NCBI GenBank assembly: GCA_028583415.1
Contig: CM053269.1
Span: 74,770,130 to 74,834,129, forward strand
Source of the DNA: Protea cynaroides
Taxonomy: Eukaryota > Streptophyta > Magnoliopsida > Proteales > Proteaceae
Direction: 5' to 3'
Length of the DNA: 64,000 nucleotides
Under the pieces are notes generated by a model that saw nothing but the letters and a program-made list of their open reading frames with translations, was not told where the DNA came from and ran no database searches. Shown piece by piece: positions 32,717 to 45,346 of this stretch; positions within the stretch are counted from its first letter, which is position 1, and the number at the start of each line of letters is the position of its first letter. The position numbers and the translations under genes were made by a program.

Positions 32717-35060
32717 TGTAAGACCCGCACTCCACTAACTTGGTCTAACCGTGTCGTGCCAGGTCTTCCCATCATTCCTGGACCAATTGGACCGAGCGTG
32801 TGAAGATAAATCACAAACCAGATATGAGAATCAAGTTAAAAACACTAAAAACATACCTAAGGTCGCATGCCTGGGTAGGTATGGTCGACCATAAGGAAGG
32901 GAACCAAAAATCTCAAATCTAGAACCCCACAGTCGATGATTTTGACCCTATGGTCGACGGTTTATGCGACCGTATGATCGACCGTGAGAACTCAGATCAG
33001 ACTCCGAGTTTTGAAAACTTTCCTAAACTAAGGGATTGCGTTCCTAATTGAAAGAGAACTTTATATGGAAAGTTTTCCTCTATATAAAGGACATCCCTCG
33101 GCCCTTTTTCAATTTTTTAGAACATTAGTAAACCCTAGAGAAAAAGAATGAAGAGAAAGAAGAGAAGGAGAAGAGGAAAAAGCTAAGGAGAAGAATTTAC
33201 TGAGAAGAGATTGGCTCTCTATCACAGGCAAAAGTATAAATCGAATCTCTAGAGATATAAACTCTAAGGAATAAGACTTCTATGGAAGATAGACAATATC
33301 AACCTATTATGATCTATGTGATTTCCTTGAGAAAATCCCAAGGAGAACCATGAGAATTGAATTTGATGATTAGGATTGATAAGAAATTACTAATGATAGC
33401 CATAGAATGACCTTAGAATAAACCCCATTGAAGAACAGAAGAATTAACTCAAGAAGAACTCAAATTTCATGTAGACTGTGACCAAAAATCTCAAGGTTGC
33501 AGCTACGGTCGACCATAGCATGACCAGTATGACCAGAAGATCGACCATAGGCATTCAGAAAGGTTTCAAAAATCATATGGTCGCAGCTACGGTAGCACCA
33601 TATGCGACTGTAGGGTATCGACCGTAAACAGTAAGGTCGATACAGCATGAGACCATAGGACTAATCAAACACCTATCAGTGCTCTGTTTCGATTTTTGAC
33701 TACTGTAACATATCACATATGAACCCTAACTTAAATTCATATAACTTTTAGGTTGTTAAATCAATTCAAAGAGAATTTCAAGGCTTGGAAGGACATCGAA
33801 AATTGCTAACAGGTAAGGGAACAAGACCTAAACTAATTGGTTAATAACAAACTGTTTATTTTTATTGAGTCCAATGCCATGATTGATTCTATGCGTGTAT
33901 GCTGATAATGTGCATCTCACATATCATCAAATATTCCTGCTATTACTGTTCATGCATATTTAATTCTGTTTATTTATAACATGATGATGATGATAATGCT
34001 AGGAATAGGCATGTGAATGTATGTGTGTGGTTGGTGTGTTGGATGCGAGTGGAGCATCAGGGGGAGGATGTGGCATGGTGGTTTCGACCTCGTCACCAGA
34101 CTCTAGCTTTTTCTCTACTCAAGTCTTTCCCACTAACATCGTCGTATCGCCATTACCTTAGTAGAACTATTACGTCGTAGGACATCAGGGGAGGTGGTAT
34201 CGGACCGTGTGGTCTCTGACTCTGTCGGGGGGCCTTAGCTCTATCTCTATGGACGTATTGAGAGATGCTGGGGTGAGGCCTTGGATACACTGTTTGGCAT
34301 TAGGATTGGTTAGTTGCGAGTCCAGTTTACAAGCCCTCGCCAATAGGGGCTTACGTGTTGGTATGGGTAGGGCATCAGGGGAAGTGTTGGCGGTGTTTGA
34401 TCCGGACACTTTAACTCTATCTCTATTCTATGGTGGGTGTATGTGGGACGACAATAGTGTTTGATCCATTGGACGGATTCACACTCGTGTATAGAGGTGC
34501 GGCGGCCACCAAACCTTTATATAACACAGTGTAAACTTAAAAACTAGACCAAAGATATGAATTGAATGCATGCATATGTTTGTTGTATTATTTTATTTGC
34601 TCATTGAGCTGTGATGTGTGCTTACCCTTTCGATGTCGAATATTTTTAGTTGATGATGCAGGTCCTACCGTTGAAGAGTATATGAATGCGTCGACATATG
34701 GATACATTGCTACGATGGACGTAGAAGCTAAAGAAGATGCGCATAATTTATCATGCGAGTGCAACCAATGTGTTTTTGCTTAAGTTTAGTTATAATTTGA
34801 ACATGGATATGTAATTGATTATTTATTTTTATGTCTTGTGGTTTAGAGATAATTGAATTAAATACTTATTTATCACTGTTAATCTCTCAGTTCATTATCT
34901 GTAAGACTTTCGCTTATTTATTTATTACCTTTGATTATTAATATGGAATGTGTGTGTGGTTTGATATGGAGGGTACGACCTATGCGAGATCCTAGGTGAA
35001 CCGTTGATTTATTGACGGTTCATCACATCATTATGGTTAGACCAGAAATAGGGTGTGACA
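32717..35060. mobile_element. 2.3 kb solo LTR with palindromic GGTCGACC motifs
   Basis: Starts TGTAAGACCCG and ends GGGTGTGACA (TG...CA). A perfect 5-bp duplication GTTGT flanks it (32712-32716 and 35061-35065), and units A and B show the empty site. There is no coding domain. The first 0.9 kb is rich in CGACC(A/G)TA and its complement, including perfect GGTCGACC palindromes at 32883-32890 and 33507-33514. The ends and length fit a gypsy-type LTR, but the lineage is not determined. Confidence 0.88.
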
Positions 35061-35426
35061 GTTGTGTTGATAGAGCTTACCCAAACATGAACAATTTACA
35101 AGAACTATGATCAGGGTGCCTATAGGGATCGTGTCAACCTCGGACATGTTGTTGACTTGGGCAATCAGGGAAGCATTGGAAGCCAAGAGGTAGCCGATAC
35201 TAAGTGGAGTATCATAAGGATAGGTTGATCGGAAGGTGAGATAGGAGCTGCAAGATCTTTGAGGCCCATTGCAGAGATATCCAGAAGTTACAGAGTTGTT
35301 ATCGTAGCAGTTTATCTGGTAGTCGTCAAGATAACTCTGTTGAGCTCCAGAGAGAAGAAACAAAGACAAATATGACAATAAGAGGAAGTAGAAGTGCAAG
35401 AAAGAAGACAGTGAAGGGAACTCCAT
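35061..35426 (-). pseudogene. Unit C: LysM ectodomain, N-terminal part
   Basis: Starts MEFPSLSSF with a signal peptide as in unit B, then CNGPQRSCSSYLTFRSTYPYDTP, ASNASLIAQVNN and LVNCSCLGKLYQHN. It is open until the solo LTR boundary, where unit B continues TSYTL. Confidence 0.88.
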
Positions 35427-35781
35427 GAAATTGGAACTAGAGCCTCTGCAGATGGATAAGAGAATCTCTTACTTTGTTCATCAAAATTCAAACAATATAT
35501 CTAGAACTTGTTTTGACTATGATGGTCCTTGGATTGTTCAGGATTCAAGGCGTCTCTGACTTAACTGGTAGGTTTTTTTGACCCAAAACCATTGGATGAG
35601 AAAGCAGTGATTGCACTACGGCCTCAGCTGAACCTGAAACAAAACAAATTTTCATCAACAAACTGGGTCAGAGCATGCTTAACTGGATTTTATATAATTG
35701 TCTTGTGTTGGCTGGACTTACTTTTGACAATATATAACTCAAGAATGTCGTGGAAGGAAGAAAGACTGATGACTAACCACT
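35427..35781 (-). promoter_or_regulatory. Unit C: upstream region
   Basis: Aligned with unit B 25763-26010, including the TATATAA box near 35690. A segment of about 98 bp (35570-35667), absent from B, separates the two conserved blocks. Confidence 0.5.
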
Positions 35782-38720
35782 AAACAAAACATTTACCCCA
35801 AAAGGAAAAAACACAAAACAAAACCATTGTTTAATGTTCTTTTATGTTACCACTTTGAAGAGACAAAACCATCAACATAATATGAGCAAAACTTTTGTCT
35901 TGTAATCTAAAAGGTGATTTCTCTATTAATTGGAACTTGGAATAAGGCTTTAATTAATAAATTCATAGTTCTTTGCATTTGAATGATAAACATCAATACT
36001 GATTAAGACTGGGGCAACATGAAGCTGAATGATAAACATCACAATTCATAATATCTCACCTATTTTATTTTATTTTATTTTATTTTTTTTTTTTTTTTTT
36101 TTTTTGGGAGTGGGTGGGGGGAGAGGTGTTCAGAGAAAGATCCTCAAAAAAGTACACTCGAGCTGATGTGGCTTTATTATAATGAAATTGGTTCTATTGT
36201 AGTTTCATTTACATTAGAGGATACATGATTGAATTTGAGCTGTAATATGACATGTGCAATGACATATTTAGACCAATCCCTAGACATTCCACGGTTAGAA
36301 TTGGCATAATCGAGGTTTTAATATGCGAACTAAGCATGGGATATGAGTCTGATCAGGAAGGATCGGCCATAGAATGCCCAAGAGGACTCATGTGATTGTG
36401 ATGACTCGGGGTGTTGCATGGCATCAGTCCCAGTTGAATCCTAACCAAATCAATCAATCCGATCAATCCCTAAAACCATGATCATAATCACACTGTCAGA
36501 AGAGGTATCCATCACTCAAAAAAACCGATATAGGATCAGCATGGAGCCAAGTGACATGTACTGATCGATACTAAATTAAAAAATATTAAAAAAATGAAGG
36601 TACGTCCCATCGGCCATAGATTCTCTACGGATGGGTATCAGAGAAACACTGGTAAAACTACACGATTTGGGTTTTTGTTTGTAAAACTACACAAAAGGCC
36701 AAAACAATAAATTCAACAGTTTTTGACATTTTTACCCTTTAACTTCCCCTACCTCTCCTCTGTAGCTCCACCTTCATCAAGAAAGCACCACTCGCCCCCA
36801 CCTCCGCTGGTGTGAGAGGCTGGTGATACACCATGAAATTAATTCTAGCAACGAATTGCTGGTCGTGTTTTTGAAGCCACGGTGAATCGTGATCACTCAA
36901 TTGGATCTTTTTCCACTCAATTGGTGGGGTTTGTGAGTGATCGGCTAAATTCTTGCAACTGAAACAGAGAACGTTAATGGCTAATCAAGGTGGCGGTGAA
37001 TCGTGATCACTCAAAGAAAGATAAAATATGGAGTATTATTGTTCTGTACTATGCATTCTATTGGATTTGTGTGGCCCAACATAGGTTGACTATGTTATTT
37101 TTATGTATTCTCTTTGGGCATCTCTATCTCTATTTTGAGGTATATATATGTGACATGTGGCTTACATGTTTTGTGGCTTATAAATTTATTATATGGTACC
37201 ATTATTTTTTGTCTATTGTATTAATAGACTGGTTTTGCAGATGATTATTTAAATGAGCCACTTTGTAGTCGTTGGCTTGACCGCACCTATCATGATGCGC
37301 TATGTGCTTACATAGGTATTGATTGGACCATGATAGGTTTGAGGGGTGCAAGTCAAAATTGCTCAGACTATGGGAGACATGGGGACTAGTCTCTCGACGG
37401 TCAGTGCACATATGGTCTGTGAAGTCCTTCATGATAAGACCACGTGTACGTTGAGTGGTGACCTTAGTGCCTAATGTTCATTGCCAGTGACTTGACAATT
37501 ATAAGAGTGTACACGTACCTACAAACTGCCAATTTGAATAATGTTATCATGTTTGATTTTGCATCAAATATTTTTTTATTTATAAATATAAAATATTATT
37601 TATTTTTATTTTTCTTTGCAAAATCTTTTTGGTTTTATAAAAAATGGCAGTTTTGTATTTTGTGTCCCTATTTATTATTTAGGGGCACTTGTGGTAATTG
37701 TCAAGGTATACCAAAAGGCAATCTGGATATGGCATTAGGAGGCTAGCATCTCACTTAGGGTTGGACTTTATGGCTGGTCATCTCTACCCTAGAGATATAA
37801 AAACATCTCAAGGTCACACAGGCAAGGGAAGGAAAAAGCTCAAAATACCAAGATATGGTATACCTGTCTAGCTGGGGTGAGCACCCTGATTGCTTGTGAG
37901 ATCCTTGGACATCAAGTGGCTTTGTTTGTCTAATCATCATAAGTTCTTCCACAAAAGAAAGAGTTTTTCATCACAGGTAGAGTGCTTCAACAAAAGAAAT
38001 TTTCAAATCGTCAATAAAAAGTATGACACTCTTCTTAATTTCTTGATTTCTTAGATTAAACAAGTGACATGATATTCGTGATATGTTTTCATTTTTGGTA
38101 TCAGGTTAACAGTAACATTGAGACTCATCTAGGATGTTTTTTTTCTAATACATTCTACTTCAATAATTCAATTCATTCCTGATTACCTGTACTGCTTCTC
38201 TCACTAAAATTGCTCTCCCTCTGCCCTTTCTCTGATCTCCGGATCTCACGTTCTCCCTCTTTCTCTCATATCCACCTTCATCAACCGACAGCGGCAACCC
38301 GTCCCCTTCCATACTTCTAAATGAAGAGTGACAAAAGAGGAAGGGGGAAATAAAAAGAGCATTTACACAATAGGGGAAGAGGATTCGACCAGAACATGTC
38401 TTGGATGACCACATCTTCAGTGGTTAATGGTTGCAATCCATAACAAAGGAATTCTTTCTTCTTGCTTACGATTCTTGTTGAAATCGCCCAGAAAAAATTT
38501 GGTGCATCACATCAAAATGGCTGCTGTGGATATTGATCTGATGAACATTAGCTTGCACCCACACTCTTCTCGCAAGAATTGGACACATGGATCAGTATTT
38601 GGCTCCAAAGAAACAACACTTGATGGTGGCTATGGTAGTGGCAGATGGATAGACGGATTTCATTCGCTGGGAATTCAGGCATTACAGATCTAGGGTCAGA
38701 GTCCTCCGACTGATGATTCA
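35782..38720. other. No gene seen
   Basis: AT-rich sequence without a recognised protein. It includes TTTTA repeats and a long T-run (36061-36105), a repeated phrase GTGAATCGTGATCACTCAA (about 36882 and 36993), and a CT-rich stretch at 38190-38330. Probably decayed transposons. Confidence 0.4.
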
Positions 38721-40939
38721 AGAACTTAGCGTAGCGCAGGGTTGAATTGATGGTCGAAGCGTCAACCACCGAGAGAATGGTTGAAGATTCAGCAAGTGAT
38801 TGGATGGAGACAACTCCCTTCACCGCTGGCCTTTCCTGAACAGATCTCCAGAGGCGATTGTTCCTCTCTCTGTCTCTCTGAACTCTAAATGTTAATTTGT
38901 TGCAGTTGCTGGATAAACTGGATGATCATTTCCTTGCGTCGGAGAAGGGAACGAGGTAAAAGGGCAGAAATGTCACTCAAAAATTAAGAGAATAACTGTT
39001 TTGGGTAATTTTGTTAACAGAAAACCAAAACTAGTATGAATGCTGGTAGGTGCCTTGCATGTGACCTTGCTTCCATTGTCAAATTGGAATAAATGGATAA
39101 TATTTAGTATTCAAATCCTCTCTTGCGGTCCTGCCGCCTGCCAAGGGCCGGATTTCAGCCGGCCCACCCCCCAATGTATTGGCAGGCGACCAGACTGAAC
39201 CCAACTCCCTTGGATCGACGGCAGGAACCTCCTGCAGGAGACGATTTGGATCCCAATATTTAATACCAAACTTGCCCTTTCCTAATGAATGGGTAGGGCG
39301 ACAGAATCAGGATATAAACGCTTGACGCCTAATGGATAAAGGGATTGCTCTGATTTGATTCTTTTGCAGATTTGGATATCATTCAAATGGACATGACCAT
39401 ATCTGCATCGTTTATATATAATCTTAGGTTTTATAGTGTTAAGACACATATAGCCTTAATATTTATATATATCTATTTAAAATTTTATCTCTTATTTTCT
39501 TAGGGTAGATGATACAATAGTTTTAAACTAGGGTTTTTTATCTTTTTTTTTTGCAATTTGTATTCTAATTCCATTTTCTAGATTCGAATCGAATTTTTAT
39601 CGGATATTTGAATTTGATTTTTATCATAGTTCCAAATTTCGGTTGAAATTTTCAATTTTGGCAAAAATGTTTCGATTTTTGGCCAAACTGAAACAAAAGT
39701 ATAGGTCCAAACCAAAGAGTCTCATATTTCGGTAGATTTCGATTGATTTCAGTAGATTTCGATTGATTTTTGTAGATTTCGACCATATTTCGACCTGAAG
39801 AGGCTAATTTCGACCAAATTTCGGTGAAATTGGACTGAAATTTGATTTTCTTCCAAAAAAATTTCATTTCTTTCATTTTTCTTCTCATTTTCCATCATTT
39901 CCTCGCACTCCAAGGTGCATTGAACTTCATTTCACTTAAGCTTTGAAGATTTGAAGCAAAAAAGTAACCCTTTATTCCCTAAACTATTTTTTCTTATAAA
40001 TTTGTATGTAAAATCTGAATAAGATGCGTATGTGATGAAATGAGAGAACCTTTATTGACAACAATAATGGTTTCAGACTCGGGGATTAGATGCACCACGA
40101 AACTCGTCGTGATTTAAGTAGATTTTCTTATTCTATGTAATTCTAATTAAAGAATGTTTTGAAATGTTATAATAACAATATAAGTTGTATAACATTAGTT
40201 TGTTACTTTGTTTCTAATTTACTACCATCTCACTCATTATATATGTTAGCATGCTATAATGTAGACACAGAAATACCATTTTTGATTTTATTTTTTATTT
40301 TTTTATTCAATGGATATGTTAAAAATGTTAAAATTGCATTACGGAAAAAAATTGGACTCAAATTTTTTTTTTTTTTTTTTTGTCACCGAAACCAAGTTTG
40401 ATATCTGAGTTTTTTTTTTACCTGGTTTCAACAAAATTTCGGTGTTTTTCGCCTAGCTGAAACCAGGCACGAAATTGAAATTCGAAATCCTTGGTTTTTA
40501 TACGTCTGTTGGATTTCAAATAGGATAGTAATATACAAATTCGGATCTAAATCGTGATATATCCATTACAAATTTGATCCATTTACATCCCTCTCACTGA
40601 GGCATACAATATCCGAGTCGAGTTAACACTTACATTGGCTACTTTTTGTGTAGCATCAATCATTCAGTTGTGTTGAAAAAAGAAATCCCTCACGTGTGCA
40701 ACCTAAAAAAGACACAGTTGTGCATGTACCCCAATTGAAAAAACAAAAAAAAACAAAAAAAACAAAAAAAAACTCGTGTGTGCAACCTAAATATCCAATA
40801 TCCCACATTATAATGATGATACAACAGAACCAGCATTCCAAACGGATGCTGGGACCCTCCTGAAGTTACACAGATACTACCATCATCATATGGACATGTT
40901 TGACAACTGTTGATGACTGTTAGTACAAAATATTACATC

Positions 40940-41047
40940 TTAAAAGAATCTACTGCTAACATGGAGATCCCCAGTATGAACAGCATTAAGAATGTCTAAT
41001 GTCGTTTTACAAACAGCTTGCTTATATCTTCTGTAACAACATTGCTC
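40940..41047 (-). CDS. Possible terminal exon of an unrecognised gene, copy 1
   Basis: After an acceptor-like CTTTGGCAG, 35 codons run to a stop (EQCCYRRYKQAVCKTTLDIL at the start). The duplicate at 56501-56605 keeps the acceptor, frame and stop. The copies differ by a few substitutions and one whole-codon deletion, which is more like coding than random drift. I do not recognise the family and found no further exons. It could be a chance ORF in a 3' flank. Confidence 0.3.
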   Translation of the reverse strand, partial: EQCCYRRYKQAVCKTTLDILNAVHTGDLHVSSRFF

Positions 41048-41371
41048 CTGCCAAAGACAATTCAATTTCAGAAATGGCGTTCCATAGAAAGAAACTATAG
41101 ATGAAACTATAGCTTTACTGAGAATCCTACAAGAATTCCATTGTCCATTTGTCACATAAAAAAGGGTAGAGCACAAAGCAGAGAAATCATAGAAGAACTA
41201 GATGCCACACTAAAGTTCAAAATTAAAGAAATTTTAATTTTTCATTATCTACCAGTACAGAGTATGGAATTGTTCATGACTGTTTTGGTCATTTGCCAGA
41301 TTAGATTATCTCAAACCCACCCAGAGAGAGAGATGGTTAATTATAGTGAAATAGAGATATATGGGTGCAAG

Positions 41372-41375
<4 letters not shown>

Positions 41376-41412
<37 letters not shown>
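41376..41412. repeat. (GA)n microsatellite in duplication copy 1
   Basis: A GA run flanked on both sides by GGTGCAAGAATG. Copy 2 has this phrase only once and no GA run, so the repeat expanded inside a small local duplication after the segments separated. Confidence 0.8.
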
Positions 41413-41416
<4 letters not shown>

Positions 41417-41583
41417 AGGTGCAAGAATGAAGACTCTTTGGAGACACCAGGATAAATTGATGCATATGGTATAATGGTAATTTCAAATACATGTTTAGTC
41501 TCCCCTCTCCATAGAAAGTAAGACCAGTAATTCAACTTGCAGTAATAAGTGCAACCAGAGGAAGGACTCAGTATTGACCTTTA

Positions 41584-43452
41584 GGGGGTGTTTGATAAGA
41601 CTCTAGAAGTTGGATTCTGATTTTTAGAACATAAAAGGAGTAGAAGCCTGTTTGGTAACTCGGTTTGGACTTCTGGAGAATCCACGGCTGAACCAGCTCC
41701 AAACTGGCTCCAGAATCCCATTTTTTGGGGCATCAAAAAGATGTTTTCTACTTCAAAGCCAAAGTTCGGAGCCGAAGTTGGATGGAGTTACTCCATTTTA
41801 ATTCACTCACCCACCGCAAAATCCCGATACTGTGTCAGAGAGGGGGTTTTTCTTCATCAAGCTCGTGCTGGGGTTCTTCATCATAGAGCTGGTCTTCTTC
41901 CATCTACTGGGTCATTCTTCCATCGTTTCTGCAATTGGGGTACTGCATCATCGTCTCTGCTACTAGGGTACTACTTCGTCTCTGCTACTTTGGTCATTCT
42001 TCATCGTCTTTGCTACCTGCTTCATCATCTCTGCTACTGGGGTTCTGCTTCATCGTCTCTGCTACTAGGTGGTTCTTAGTCGTCTTAGTCGTCTCTGCTA
42101 TACACGACATTCTTCACCGTCTCTGCTACTGGGTTTGGAGTCATCATCGTATCTACTACTTGGGTACTGACCTAGACCAAGAAAATTTTCATCGATTTCC
42201 ATGTAAGTTTCTCAAATCTCTCTTTTATAATCCCTCTCCCAAAATAGTCCCTTCACATATGTTTCACAATTCAGAAAAAATGGGATTTTTGGTTTCTAAA
42301 TCAAAGAGACCCTAAAAATCTCACATATCAATTAGGGTTTTTTCTAATTTATTTTGTTTTGCTTCCCTCTGTCAGTTTCGTTCCAATTAACCAAGAAGAA
42401 TCATACTAAGGTATGTTTCTTCTCTCAAATTCGATATTGTCTATTTTTTTTTTTTTCCAATGATACCTTGTTGCGGTATGTTATGAGTAGATGTTTGTTG
42501 TGTTGCTTACCTTAGAAATCAAAACTTCTTAGGTTTCATTTCGAGAAAAACTAGTACACCTGTTCAGATTCTTCACCTTTCCTTTCTTTTTGTTCCATTT
42601 TTTGTCAAGTTTAATTTATGAGCCTACTAATCTCTAACCCTTTTCTATTCGATCACTCTGCTTTCTTTTTTTAACTTCCATTTTTTGATAGTTTTGATTG
42701 ATTGTTGTTTAGAATTGTTTGTGTTTTCAATATGGTCTATTGCAATGAATTGTGTGTGTTTTCAATATGGTTTGATGTGGGCTTACCTCTGTTGGTTACA
42801 ATTGGGTTTACTTGGATGAAGCTTCCTAGTAATTTCCATTAGAACTATTAAGAGATTTATCCAAGCCTTGAAACCTCTGCAACTCTTAAATTGAAGATCC
42901 ATGATCTAGGAAATTGGTTCATATTTTTCAACACCAGGAAATTGAACTCGTTGCTGTTCAATTCCCAACTTTCAGATGATAGGTTCACACAAGAATCCAC
43001 TGGTACCAGGTAGCTTTCTAGACAATTTTTTTTTTGGTAAAAGGTAATTTCATTGTGAAACAGATTGATCAATTGCAATAGAGTCCATGATTGACAAACC
43101 TACATCCCTAGAGTACGTAACAGAAACAGATTGATCAATTTCATGTGATTCCATTGTAACATGATGATCATAGTTTGAATCTGAAAACAACTCCTCTACA
43201 AAGCAGAGGTAAAATTATGTATATTAAGTACCACTCCAATAACCTTACAGTAACAGAAATCTCATGCAATGAATACATTCTTTGTTAACATTATCTTCAA
43301 TCAGGACTAAGAGTGAGGAAATATCATGGGTAGGTTGTGGTTGTCTATATAACAGTGTTGTAGGAGGATGTTGGTACTTAATTTGAACAACCTAGCTTGA
43401 GGACTACTAAATGTAAAAAAGACGCATTTCAATTGCACATAGTATAATTTTT
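41584..43452. other. MITE-like left end, minisatellite, no gene
   Basis: TTA followed by GGGGGTGTTTGATAAGACTC resembles the PIF-type ends at 14664 and 45347. From 41880 to 42150 a unit of the CTTCATCGTCTCTGCTACT type repeats imperfectly. The rest is AT-rich with no recognised coding sequence. The missing N-terminal LRRs of the next gene are not here. Confidence 0.45.
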
Positions 43453-45346
43453 ATACCCTCATCAGTTTGTTTGATGAACAAATATGCCAAGGATCACTTC
43501 AACGATTAGTGGCTTACAACAGTGGACTCACGGGTCCTATTCCAGACTTAAGAAATTGCACAAGTTTAATGAGAGTTCGACTCGATAAAAATTACTTTGT
43601 AGGAAATATAACTAAGAGTTTTGGTGTACATCCACATCTATATTACATTAATATTAGTCACAATAGACTATATGGAGAGCTCTCACCAAATTGGGGAGAA
43701 TGTAAGAATTTATCAGTGCTAAAGATTTCTGGAAACAATATTAGTGGGAAGATGTCAATTAACTCGACTTGGATTACTCGACTTTTCTTCCAACAATCTT
43801 TCTGAAGAGATACCAAAGGAATTCAATAGATTATCCACTTTTTTCAACTTGAATTTAAGTGACAATCATATTTCTGAGCATATTCCAGTTGAAATTGGTC
43901 AATTAATCAATTTGGAATCTCTAGACCTCTCAACAAACAAGCTAATGGGATCAATCCTATCACAGCTCGGTCAGTGCTCTAAACTTTTGTCATTAAATTT
44001 GAGTAGAAATTCATTCAATGGAAGTATTCCATTCCAAATTGATGATCTACTAAGCCTACAGGAACAGTTGGACCATAGTCATAATTCAATCACTGGATTG
44101 ATACCACCACAACTTGGAAAAATGAAAATGTTGGAAATTTTGAATTTATCCCACAATATGATAACAGGCTCCATACCCATTTCTCTTGAAGGAATGGTTA
44201 GCTTAGTGTCTCTAGATTTGTCCTATAATGAGTTGGAGAGTGTTGTTCCTCACAATAGAGTTTTCAAAAATACTTCATCACCTCAAGCATTTAGAAACAA
44301 TAAAGGGTTATGTGGTGAATATCAAAGTCTACCACCCTGCAATCAATCTCATACAAGCAAGGGATCGAAAAAAATAGACAAAAAGTCATCATATTCATCA
44401 TTGCTTCTTTGATAAGAACTGTGTTCCTTGCACTTGCAATTATTGGTATCTACTTCCTCTTACGAGAAAAAGTGAAAAAAGGAAACATAGAAGCAACAGG
44501 AAAAAATCATGGAAATATATTTTCAATATGGAATTTCGATGGTCATATTGCTTTTGAGGACATTATTAGAGCAACAGAGGATTTTGATGGCAAATATTGC
44601 ATTGGAACTGGATCTTTTGGAAGTGTTTACAAAGCAGTGCTACCTACAGGACATGTATTAGTCTTGAAAAAGTTCCATCCATTGGAAGATGAGGTTACAG
44701 TTGATGAAAAAAGCTTTAGGAATGAGATACGTGCATTAATAGATATACGACATCAGAACATTGTCAAACTTTATGGGTTTTGTTCCCATTCACAATACAT
44801 GTTTTTTGTCTATGAGTACATGAAAAAAGGAAGCTTAGCAAGTATCTTGAGCAATCAGGTGGAGGTTATGGAGTTGGATTGGCTGAAAAGAGTAAATATC
44901 ATCAAAAGTGTGGCCAATGTTTTATCTTACTTACATCATCATTGTATTCCATCAATAATTCATCGAGATATTTCAAGCAAAAATATTTTGTTGGACCTAG
45001 ACTTTGAGGCCCGTGTATCTAACTTTGGCATTGCAAGACTATTAAAATCCGACTCATCTAATTGGACGTCATTGAAAGAAACTTATGGATATATAGCTCC
45101 AGGTGTTTAAATTTCTCACAACTATATACTCTTTTGGTATTACTATTTAAGGTGTCTTTATTTTTAACTTCGGTATTTAAGACCAAAGATTTTCTGCTAA
45201 ATTGGGTTGTTGAAGTGTTTTCTATAGTAGTATCGAAAAAGGAAAAGATTGTACGTCATATCTTCAAGTCCAAGTAGAAGCATGATTATTATAATTGAAA
45301 AGATTGTATTATTCAAATTTTGAATGATCTAATACACAATCATGAA

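Larger units (their letters stand above)
38721..41580. repeat. Segmental duplication, copy 1
   Basis: Three blocks (about 38725-39010, 39250-39345, 40580-41580) align in order with 54896-55160, 55725-55800 and 56190-57090. Between blocks each copy carries different insertions. In copy 1, about 39600-40500 is occupied by a repeat rich in TTTCGGT/GAAATTTCG motifs whose two ends are roughly inverted. The Tourist-like MITE of copy 2 is absent here (CCTAATGGAT uninterrupted at about 39328). Confidence 0.75.

Noticed and set aside
2167..35781. Three functional receptor genes in tandem
   Set aside because: Units A and C carry frameshifts, stops and transposon insertions, and C lacks the kinase. Only the WAK part of unit B is open.
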